The notes under the pieces: generated by a model
Seen by the model: only the letters and a program-made list of their open reading frames with translations
What the model was told of the DNA's origin: nothing
Database searches by the model: none
Source: an uncultured Pelagibacteraceae bacterium
GTDB taxonomy: Bacteria; Pseudomonadota; Alphaproteobacteria; Pelagibacterales; Pelagibacteraceae
Reading direction: 5' to 3'
Assembly (NCBI GenBank): GCA_902557935.1
Contig: CACECJ010000001.1
Span: 62,001 to 126,000 of the forward strand
DNA length: 64,000 nt
Shown: positions 54,915-61,699 of the stretch, piece after piece
How the letters are laid out: every line of letters begins with the position of its first letter
Position numbering within the stretch: position 1 is the stretch's first letter
Program-made: the position numbers and the translations under genes

Positions 54915-55868
54915 TTAAATAATTTTTAAAACATCATCGACTGTAATTTTGTCTATATCATTAGAGTTATAAATCTTTTTGCTATCAATTATTTTTATAT
55001 TCTTTCTTTTAGGAGCAAATTTATCTGAGTTAGTTGGCCCGAACAACACGATCATCGGAATATTTGATAAATTTATCATGTGCATTACGCCATTATCAAT
55101 TGAAATTGCCATTTCTAATCTTGTTGATAACGCTGTAACTAGGGCTGGGCAGGAAAACTCAGAGTCCTGTTCTGGAAAAACTGCTGATGGTACTTGACTC
55201 TTTATTTTTTCGATTAAATCAATTTCTTTTTTATTAATAAAAAAAACTGGTATTTTTTTGATTGATGAAACTTTATTAGCTAAAGATATAAATTTATATA
55301 TAGACCAACTTTTTTTTCTGTATTTATTTCCTTGAGTAACAGAAAAACCAATATAGTTTGAATTAGGCAGTAATTTTTTGGCCTCAGTCAATAAATACTT
55401 AGGTAATTTTTTTACTTCAAAGTCTATTTTTATTAAATCATCCTCTATAAATAAACTTAGATTTTCAAAATGGTCCTTAGAATTAGAATTAATTTTCTTT
55501 GACATAAAGAAATTATAAAAAGTTTTTGAATAAAATTGATTGTGAGGGATTTGCTTCAATATGAGAGAATTTCTCAATTTACTCTGTAGATCAATTATCA
55601 TATCAAATTTTCCATGAGTATTTTTACTAACTTTCTTTTTAACCATTAAAAGATGCCACCATCTAAAACCAAAATATTTTAATCCTAAGTCAACAGTCTC
55701 TATATCAATATTAAATTCTTTTAATTTTCCATCAAAGTGGTTTTCATGTGCTCCTAAGTAATAGAATTTAGCCCTATTAAAATATTTTTTGAGACTTAAT
55801 ATTAGAGGAATTAATTGAATGGAGTCACCTAATCCACCGCCAGAATTATATATTAAGATTTTATCCAT
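54915..55868 (-). CDS. Glycosyltransferase family 9 (heptosyltransferase-like)
   Basis: A 317-residue GT-B enzyme with ILIYNSGGGLGDSIQLIPLI at the N-terminus, IGFSVTQGNKYRKKSWSIYKF in the middle and SIDNGVMHMINLSNIPMIVLFGPTN near the donor site, the GT9 pattern in a divergent form. It is only distantly similar to the GT9 at 3913-4845. It converges on the SGNH gene with a 7-bp gap, and its start lies 66 bp from the tRNA-Leu fragment. Confidence 0.83.
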   Translation of the reverse strand: MDKILIYNSGGGLGDSIQLIPLILSLKKYFNRAKFYYLGAHENHFDGKLKEFNIDIETVDLGLKYFGFRWWHLLMVKKKVSKNTHGKFDMIIDLQSKLRNSLILKQIPHNQFYSKTFYNFFMSKKINSNSKDHFENLSLFIEDDLIKIDFEVKKLPKYLLTEAKKLLPNSNYIGFSVTQGNKYRKKSWSIYKFISLANKVSSIKKIPVFFINKKEIDLIEKIKSQVPSAVFPEQDSEFSCPALVTALSTRLEMAISIDNGVMHMINLSNIPMIVLFGPTNSDKFAPKRKNIKIIDSKKIYNSNDIDKITVDDVLKII

Positions 55869-55934
55869 CAGATAAATATACTTTATAGGATTTAAATTAT
55901 AATATAAATGTCATATACATATTAAAATTAAATT

Positions 55935-55973
55935 GCCCTCGTGGTGAAATTGGTAGACACAAAGGACTTAAAA
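55935..55973 (+). pseudogene. 5' half of a tRNA-Leu(UAA) gene
   Basis: Bases 55935-55973 read as a normal tRNA-Leu from the acceptor strand GCCCTCG, through the D-arm (GTGAAATTGGTAGACAC) to the anticodon loop CTTAAAA with anticodon TAA. After the loop the sequence turns to CCCCAAGG, pairing at only 2 of 5 stem positions. No T-arm (GGTTCAA-like) and no CGAGGGC acceptor complement follows within several hundred bases. This looks like a recombination scar at the anticodon loop, a common integrase target. Confidence 0.75.
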
Positions 55974-55996
55974 CCCCAAGGATTCAGATAGTTTAG

Positions 55997-56026
55997 AGTC
56001 TCAGACAGTCTCAGGTAGTCTCAAAA
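55997..56026 (+). repeat. Three 10-bp direct repeats (iterons)
   Basis: AGTCTCAGAC, AGTCTCAGGT and AGTCTCAAAA follow each other without spacer, 24 bp after the tRNA fragment. A period of one helical turn suggests a cooperative protein-binding site, such as integrase arm sites. Confidence 0.75.
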
Positions 56027-56092
56027 CATTATCAATCCTAACTTTCTTATTTAGCCCTTCAATTAACATTAGAAATCAAGACAAATTTATTT

Positions 56093-56124
56093 GTGCAAAC
56101 TAGTAGACAAACTAGAAGACAGAG
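56093..56124 (+). repeat. ACTAGAAGA element, copy 1
   Basis: A noncoding stretch with two units, GTGCAAACTAGTAGAC and AAACTAGAAGACAGAG, just before the signal peptide start at 56139. Units share ACTAGAAGA with copies 2 and 3; this copy lacks the ATAAAATATGGGAAG leader of the other two. Confidence 0.6.
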
Positions 56125-56138
56125 GCTTAAGTTATTAT

Positions 56139-57680
56139 ATGAAAAAAATTATTACAATATTATTTTTACTTTATTATGCAGAAGCTGTTTCATACACCGG
56201 CGAAACATTTGAAGCTTATGCAGTGGTGTACTCTGGATCTAGCGGTAAAGATACTTTGGTAGTAAAAGATAGCGATAAAAATAGTGCTTTATACGGCTCA
56301 ATTTATAAATGCAGACTTTTTTTTGAACTAAAACCGTATGTAAATGACTGCTACATAAAATGGCTTAAGATTACTGATATTACAGGAAAAAAAAAAACAA
56401 AATTATTAACTAATGAAAACTCTGCATTTTTACAGAAATTTAATAAAGAAGTTAAAAAAAAAGATATTTTAAAATTAAGATATGAAATATTGAATAAAGG
56501 ATTAATAGCTAGTATTGATAATAATGCAAAAAGACAAGATCCAAAAAATTTAAAAATTGTCTCTCCAAAAGTTTCAAACAAAACTCCTGTAAAAACAAAA
56601 AATACAAAGAAAGTTTATGAATTTGATGAAACTAGATCTTTTTACGAATTAACTTTTTGTGACAATAACTGGAGTGCTAAGATTGATTTATCAAAAAAAG
56701 TTTTAGCTATAAAACCTTTCGGTGAAAGAGAAATAAAGAAAAAAACTAAAATGAGAGGTATATACGCTGTTACTAATGAAAAAAGAAAATCTTCTTATAG
56801 AATTAATCTAAATGATGGAGAAATTTTTTGGAAATATGGAAATAAAGTTTCTTCATATAAATGTGATTTTATAAATTGGGAACTTACTAAGCATGGACAA
56901 ATAAGAAATCCATCTCAAAGCGTATCAATAAATAAAGAAGGTTTAAAAAAACGTAAAACAATTTCCTCAACAACTCCTAAAAAGCCTAAAATTAAAAGTT
57001 CAAAAAAAACTATTACTAAAACAAAAACTATAAAAACAACTTATAAAAATACATCCCTCTTTGATCTTAGTTATGATCCATTAATAAATATTGAGTTACT
57101 AGGAGAATATGAAACTATCGCTCTTGGAGTGCCAGAGAATATGAAAAAAATTTATGGAAAAGGTTGTAATGCAATGGAATGCATGGGTAAAGCTGCAGCT
57201 CAAGAGATGTCTAAACGTTTTAAACGAAATGAACAATATAATAGCAGGTACCCAGGAAATATATTTTTTGCAATGGCATATTTTGAACTATTCTATCAAA
57301 AAAAACTTAATGACAGTGAAAAATTTTTAAAGAGAGTTAAAAGCAAGTATCCTAACAATAATTATTCAGACGGAATTAAAGTTTATAATTTAATAAAATT
57401 GAATAGGGTAAGAAGCAAACTAAGAAACACACTAGGCATGACACTCTTAACTCCAAACATTGAAGCAGTAAATACTTTTTGGGCTATGGGTGAATATTTA
57501 GAGAAAAATAAATCATCAAAAAAGATTGAAAAAAACCTAAGTAAAGATTTAAAAAAAAGACTAGATATTTTAGAAAAATATAGAGAAGTATCTAGAAGTA
57601 TTCAAAAAAAGATCGATGAAGAAAAAGAAGAAGAAATGAAAAAACTCTTAGCAAGAACAAAAAATATAATGAAATTTTAA
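56139..57680 (+). CDS. Secreted protein of unknown function, 513 residues
   Basis: Starts at ATG 56139, which gives a signal peptide (MKKIITILFLLYYAEAVS); a TTG at 56091 is in frame but inside the repeat element. Residues about 18-125 form a Cys-containing segment (YKCRLF, VNDCYIKW). A Lys/Thr-rich linker follows, a beta-rich segment (YELTFCDNNWSAKIDLS to YKCDFINWELT) comes next, then another Lys/Thr linker, and a helical C-terminal half (from INIELLGEYETIALGVPENMKK, with CNAMECMGKAAAQEM) ending in a charged coiled-coil-like tail. Not recognised. Paired with the repeat protein 3 nt downstream. Confidence 0.7.
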   Translation: MKKIITILFLLYYAEAVSYTGETFEAYAVVYSGSSGKDTLVVKDSDKNSALYGSIYKCRLFFELKPYVNDCYIKWLKITDITGKKKTKLLTNENSAFLQKFNKEVKKKDILKLRYEILNKGLIASIDNNAKRQDPKNLKIVSPKVSNKTPVKTKNTKKVYEFDETRSFYELTFCDNNWSAKIDLSKKVLAIKPFGEREIKKKTKMRGIYAVTNEKRKSSYRINLNDGEIFWKYGNKVSSYKCDFINWELTKHGQIRNPSQSVSINKEGLKKRKTISSTTPKKPKIKSSKKTITKTKTIKTTYKNTSLFDLSYDPLINIELLGEYETIALGVPENMKKIYGKGCNAMECMGKAAAQEMSKRFKRNEQYNSRYPGNIFFAMAYFELFYQKKLNDSEKFLKRVKSKYPNNNYSDGIKVYNLIKLNRVRSKLRNTLGMTLLTPNIEAVNTFWAMGEYLEKNKSSKKIEKNLSKDLKKRLDILEKYREVSRSIQKKIDEEKEEEMKKLLARTKNIMKF

Positions 57681-57683
57681 AAT

Positions 57684-59330
57684 ATGAAAAAAATTAAATC
57701 TATATACATACTATTTTTAATTTTAAGCAGCTTAACCTATGTTTATGCTGATGAATTCTCTAAAGATATTGAAAATTTGAGTGAAGAAATCAGCAGCCTA
57801 TCATCATCTACTAATGAGGAAATTAGGAACATAGATCTTGCAATTAACGAGATACAGGATGCTGTTAATTTTGCAAATCAAAATTTTTTAATTGGTAATT
57901 ATGATCTCGCTACTAAATCTATAGGTTTTGTAAATAAAAGTATTTCAGAAATTTCTAAAATAGAACGTGCGGAAGTTGATAACAATGAAAAACCTGAAGC
58001 TGCTGATATGAGCTTATTACAAGATATAGGCACAAATTTAAAAGAGAAAAATAAAATTGCAGTTAACAAACTAATAACCGATATGGTTGAACTAAATAAA
58101 AAAGGTATAGATCCATTTAAAATGAACAAAACTTTCGCAAAAGCCGGAAGCAGTGTGATCACTCATCGAGATATAAATAATTTTATAAATAAAAATGCGC
58201 CGGGTTTTAATCAAAAGGCAGAAGTAGCTTATTGGCAAACAATATATTCAAATAATCTTGGAGTACCAAAAGAAGAAATTGCAAAAGATATTAAAGCTGC
58301 TTTAGAAGGTGGATTAAAAGAGAAAGAGTATCTAACGAGAAAAACGATGAAAAATCTTAAATATTCCGAAAAAGAGATTGCTGAGGAAATTAAAGCACTA
58401 CAACAAATTAACAAAGGTCAACTTAATGCAAGGGTGCATTATACCAAAAAATATATGAAAGCTTTAGGAGCTTCCAATAAAGAAATTGCTGCTGAAGTAA
58501 AAGCAATTGATCAAATTGAAAAAGGTCAAATTAGTGAGTTAGCTTATTACACACAAAAAAATATGCAAAATTTAGGATACAGCAAACAAGAAATAGCTGC
58601 TGAATTAAAAGCAATTGATCAAATTCAAAAAGGTCAGATTAGTGAATTAGCTTTTTTCACACAAAAAAATATGCAAAATTTGGGATATAGTAAAGATGAA
58701 ATTGAAAATGAACTTAACGCTATAAATTCTATCCAAAAAGGCGAGTTAGATGAAGAGACATATTTTACAGTCAAAACTATGAGAAATCTCGGAGCTTCAG
58801 AAGATCAAGTGCAAAGAGAAATTAAAGCATTAAATGCAATTAAGTCTGGTGAGTTAAGTGAGAATGTTTATTACACAGCAAAGTATATGGAAAATTTAGG
58901 TTATAACGCTCAAGATATTGCAAAGGAAGTTTCAGCAATTGATGCAATAGAAGATGGAAGATTAAATGCTAAAGAATTTTATACAGCAAAGTATATGGAA
59001 AATTTAGGTTATAGTGAAAAAGAAATTAAAGAAGAATTAAACGCTTTACAAGCGATAGATCGAGGTGAACTAAGTGAGATGGCTCATTACTCAGCTTCAT
59101 ATATGGATAACTTAGGTTACAGCCAAGAGGAAATAGCTGCAGAGGTTCAAGCAATTGAAGCAATACAATCTGGAGAGCTTAATGAAGTAACACATTATAC
59201 ACAATCTTACATGGAAAACTTAGGTTATAGTCAACAGGAAATTACCGAAGCAACTACTACACCTGAAGGTATGACAGAGATGGAAGCTTTTGAACAAAGA
59301 TTGAGAGATAATCTTGATGGAAAAAAATAG
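57684..59330 (+). CDS. Secreted helical-repeat protein with about ten 36-residue repeats
   Basis: A 548-residue protein. Residues 1-23 are a signal peptide (ending YVYADE), residues 24-170 are helical and charged, and from about residue 180 to 520 the chain consists of repeats with consensus YYTxKYMxNLGYSxxEI followed by AxExxAIxxIxxGxLSE (36 residues; first unit 33). Each unit would form two helices, giving a superhelical rod or solenoid. Conservation of Leu-Gly-Tyr, Glu-Ile-Ala and Ile-x-x-Gly fits packing positions. I do not recognise the family. Likely an extracellular or periplasmic binding or scaffold protein working with the 513-residue protein. Confidence 0.75.
   Translation: MKKIKSIYILFLILSSLTYVYADEFSKDIENLSEEISSLSSSTNEEIRNIDLAINEIQDAVNFANQNFLIGNYDLATKSIGFVNKSISEISKIERAEVDNNEKPEAADMSLLQDIGTNLKEKNKIAVNKLITDMVELNKKGIDPFKMNKTFAKAGSSVITHRDINNFINKNAPGFNQKAEVAYWQTIYSNNLGVPKEEIAKDIKAALEGGLKEKEYLTRKTMKNLKYSEKEIAEEIKALQQINKGQLNARVHYTKKYMKALGASNKEIAAEVKAIDQIEKGQISELAYYTQKNMQNLGYSKQEIAAELKAIDQIQKGQISELAFFTQKNMQNLGYSKDEIENELNAINSIQKGELDEETYFTVKTMRNLGASEDQVQREIKALNAIKSGELSENVYYTAKYMENLGYNAQDIAKEVSAIDAIEDGRLNAKEFYTAKYMENLGYSEKEIKEELNALQAIDRGELSEMAHYSASYMDNLGYSQEEIAAEVQAIEAIQSGELNEVTHYTQSYMENLGYSQQEITEATTTPEGMTEMEAFEQRLRDNLDGKK
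58219..59246 (+). repeat. 108-bp coding tandem repeat array
   Basis: About nine and a half 108-bp units encode the 36-residue repeats. Units beginning at GCTGCTGAA (58488) and GCTGCTGAA (58596) are almost identical in DNA over the whole unit, implying recent duplication; outer units have diverged to protein-level similarity. Confidence 0.9.
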
Positions 59331-59341
59331 TTAATTTTAAT

Positions 59342-59364
59342 TTAGATTTTTTTTAAAAATCTAA
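59342..59364 (+). terminator. Hairpin after the repeat-protein gene
   Basis: TTAGATTTTT, a TTT loop and AAAAATCTAA form a perfect 10-bp AT stem with built-in T-run, 11 bp after the stop codon. It fits an intrinsic terminator of the two-gene unit. Confidence 0.55.
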
Positions 59365-59371
59365 CATATTC

Positions 59372-59415
59372 TCCTATAAAATATGGGAAGACTAGAAGCA
59401 GACTAGAAGATAGAG
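59372..59415 (+). repeat. ACTAGAAGA element, copy 2
   Basis: Leader TCCTATAAAATATGGGA followed by two direct units AGACTAGAAGC and AGACTAGAAGA, then TAGAG. Aligns over about 43 bp with copy 3 at 60593, with few mismatches. Lies between the terminator and the sulfotransferase-like gene. Confidence 0.8.
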
Positions 59416-59517
59416 ACGGAAAATAAATTATTTTTACTTATTTAAAACTCTTGAGTATTAATATACTAAAAATAACAATAAAAAAAATAAAAATTATCTA
59501 TATAAGATTAAATAATT

Positions 59518-60534
59518 ATGTATAAAAATTTATTTATAGTCTTTAATTTCTTCATAACTTTATCCTTTTTTTCAATAAATGCTCAATCAGAAATTATAGG
59601 TGAATTAATTACTAATAAAGCTGATAAAGTTCAAAAAGGAAATATTGGTCTGGTTGATACCTACAACGAAAGAATTATAGAGATTGACAATAAAGGTAAA
59701 GTTATTTGGAAAAAAAAAATCCCTGGAAAATTTAAGAATGCGGAATGGAACGCAGGTGCTGATATAGAATGGCTGCCTGAAACTGACACATTTTTAATTG
59801 TTGCACCAAAAAAAGGTTTTTTTGAAATTAATAGAAAAGGTAAAGTATTAAACTCATGTAAGAATAAATATATTAGTCATGATCTGGATAAATTAGATGA
59901 TGGTTCATTTATTTTTGTAAATGGTTGGGACTTGAAAGGAGAAAAAAATTCAATAATAACAAAAGTTACCAATGATTGTAAAATATCAATGTCAAAATCA
60001 GAAGATTTCTTTGATATGGACGAGGCCGATCTTAATCCAAGATATGCAATGGACAAAGCTAACCTGCACTCAAATTCTATAAGAATTCTTGAAGATGAAA
60101 GTATTATGGTAAGTGTAAGAAATTATGACCAAGTAGTGGTTATTAAAAATAACAAAATTATAAAAAGATTTAAAAATGCTATAGGGGCACACGATCCTTC
60201 AGAAGTTTATAATGAAAATGGTAATAATTTTTTTTATTATCTAGATAGAAATAGACCATCTAATATAAATAAAAGGAATTTTGACAATGTTGAAGATGGT
60301 CCAAAAATAATGTGGACTATTCCTGAGCCACATGGAAAAAAGTCACCTTGGATTCCACTTAGAACTCTAGAAAAGCTTGAAAATGGGAATTGGTTAGTTA
60401 CAGGTTCACAAAGAATCGGACAAGTTACTAATGATGGAGAATTAGTTTGGGAGCTAAACTTACCAGAATTTAGACATCAAAATGATAGAAATAATGATAA
60501 AACTTATATCTATAAAGTTGCATTCATTAACTAA
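59518..60534 (+). CDS. Secreted arylsulfotransferase-like beta-propeller protein
   Basis: A 338-residue protein with a signal peptide (residues 1-23, ending INAQSE). The remainder is a repeat-built propeller typical of the ASST family: EIDNKGKVIWKKKIPGK, NAEWNAGADIEWLPETDTFLIVAP, GKVLNSCKN, ISHDLDKLDDGSFIFVNGWD, ANLHSNSIRILEDESIMVSVRNYDQVVVI, IGAHDPSEVY and NGNWLVTGSQRIGQVTNDGELVWEL. His in SHD and LHS and the nearby Arg are candidate active-site residues. It could transfer sulfate between aryl or glycan substrates, or just bind them. Bracketed by elements 2 and 3. Confidence 0.75.
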   Translation: MYKNLFIVFNFFITLSFFSINAQSEIIGELITNKADKVQKGNIGLVDTYNERIIEIDNKGKVIWKKKIPGKFKNAEWNAGADIEWLPETDTFLIVAPKKGFFEINRKGKVLNSCKNKYISHDLDKLDDGSFIFVNGWDLKGEKNSIITKVTNDCKISMSKSEDFFDMDEADLNPRYAMDKANLHSNSIRILEDESIMVSVRNYDQVVVIKNNKIIKRFKNAIGAHDPSEVYNENGNNFFYYLDRNRPSNINKRNFDNVEDGPKIMWTIPEPHGKKSPWIPLRTLEKLENGNWLVTGSQRIGQVTNDGELVWELNLPEFRHQNDRNNDKTYIYKVAFIN

Positions 60535-60592
60535 TAAAAATCATACCCTCAAGAATTATTAAATCTTATTTGGAAATAAACCTAACTTATTG

Positions 60593-60634
60593 TCCATATA
60601 AAATATGGGAAGACTAGGTGCAAACTAGAAGATA
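60593..60634 (+). repeat. ACTAGAAGA element, copy 3
   Basis: Leader TCCATATAAAATATGGGA, which folds as CCATAT/ATATGG around an A-loop, then AGACTAGGTGC and AAACTAGAAGA. Same orientation as copy 2, and shares GTGCAAACTAG with copy 1. Lies 58 bp after the sulfotransferase-like gene. Confidence 0.8.
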
Positions 60635-60682
60635 ATTTTTACTTTTCATAAATATTTAATACTGATAATTTAAATTTTAACG

Positions 60683-61645
60683 ATGAAAAGTTTGTCTATA
60701 TTTTTATTATTTTTTCTCTTTTTAAATAATTCATATGCTGATCCAATAGTGTGGAAAGAATTAGCTGGAAGCAAAAGTAGTGGTAATAGTCGTTTAATTA
60801 ATTTACCTGATAATGTTCTTGAAGGTAAAAAATTAAGAATGAACCATTGGGATTCATGCTGGCAAAATGGTAAAGGACCTGATCACTGTTTGATAATCAC
60901 AGATGAAATTTCAAGAGATGATAATATCTCTATTAAATTTGAAAGTCATCCAGGTGATTGTGGGATATACAAGAAATCAAATGATAGCAAAAATAACTGG
61001 AACAATTGCTATGAGGGAGCACGACGAGTTTTTATAGGAACAAAGTATCGGGATTGGGGAAGTAAATGGCTTTCATTTTCCGTATTAATCCCTAAAAATT
61101 ATATTCATTCAAATACGCCTCTTATATTCAATCAAATACATAGAAAAGGCAAAGGTGCACATTATAGAATGGGTATTTCACCTGAAGGAATTGTAAATGT
61201 ACAGTTAAGAAGTTTTCTTCACGACAATGAGTGCGTGAAAATTAGCAAAAAACTTCTGGGAAAAAATATTTGTAGAAAAATAAGCGAAAAATATCACGAT
61301 CCACCTTTTTTTGATTTAAAACATTTTTCTAATCACTTAGGAAAGTGGATAGATGTAATAGTACATACACCAAATAAGAAAAGTTTATTCATATGGGTTA
61401 ACGGCAAAAAAATTGTAGATATGCAAAATAAAATGCCAGGAAACTCATCACTCTCGTCAACAAATTTTGGTATTTATCAAGACAGAGCAAATCAAATAAA
61501 GGCTAAAGGAAAAAAAGTGAAAACTAAATGGAAGTATGAGGAAGCGTCAACAGTTCAAATTTTGTACATAGATGAAATAAGATTTGCAGATCAATGTAAT
61601 AAATTAAACCTAATAAATTTAGGGTACAATTGTAATAAACTTTAA
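60683..61645 (+). CDS. Secreted polysaccharide-lyase-like protein, second copy
   Basis: A 320-residue protein with a signal peptide (residues 1-19, ending NSYADP). The jelly-roll pattern parallels the protein at 6988-7797: ISIKFESHPGDCGIY, ARRVFIGTKYRDWGSKWLSFSVLIPKNY, FNQIHRKGKGAHYRMGIS, LGKWIDVIVHTP, LFIWVNGKKIVDMQ and FGIYQDRANQI. Several Cys (CWQNGKGPDHC, CGIY, NNCYEG) suggest disulfides in the periplasm. Overall identity to the first copy is low, so substrate may differ. Confidence 0.75.
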   Translation: MKSLSIFLLFFLFLNNSYADPIVWKELAGSKSSGNSRLINLPDNVLEGKKLRMNHWDSCWQNGKGPDHCLIITDEISRDDNISIKFESHPGDCGIYKKSNDSKNNWNNCYEGARRVFIGTKYRDWGSKWLSFSVLIPKNYIHSNTPLIFNQIHRKGKGAHYRMGISPEGIVNVQLRSFLHDNECVKISKKLLGKNICRKISEKYHDPPFFDLKHFSNHLGKWIDVIVHTPNKKSLFIWVNGKKIVDMQNKMPGNSSLSSTNFGIYQDRANQIKAKGKKVKTKWKYEEASTVQILYIDEIRFADQCNKLNLINLGYNCNKL

Positions 61646-61646
61646 A

Positions 61647-61685
61647 ATGAAAAAACTTTTAGCGATCGTGGTTCTGGATTTATAA
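61647..61685 (+). pseudogene. Orphan signal-peptide remnant
   Basis: A 12-codon frame (MKKLLAIVVLDL then stop) begins 2 nt after the lyase-like gene. It reads as the start of a secretory leader without any following protein, and its codons (GCG ATC GTG GTT CTG) are richer in G+C than the neighbours. It looks like the 5' tip of a lost secreted-protein gene. Confidence 0.5.
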
Positions 61686-61699
61686 GATATTAAATTAGC

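Noticed and set aside
56091-56138. TTG start of the 513-residue protein
   Set aside because: The added residues lie in the repeat element and precede a well-formed signal peptide at 56139.
58219-59246. Tandem repeats resembling a CRISPR or noncoding satellite array
   Set aside because: The 108-bp units stay in one open frame, encode regular 36-residue repeats, and there are no unique spacers.
59331-60682. Repeat elements as tRNA genes or insertion-sequence ends
   Set aside because: No cloverleaf can be drawn, no transposase is present, and copies are direct rather than inverted repeats.
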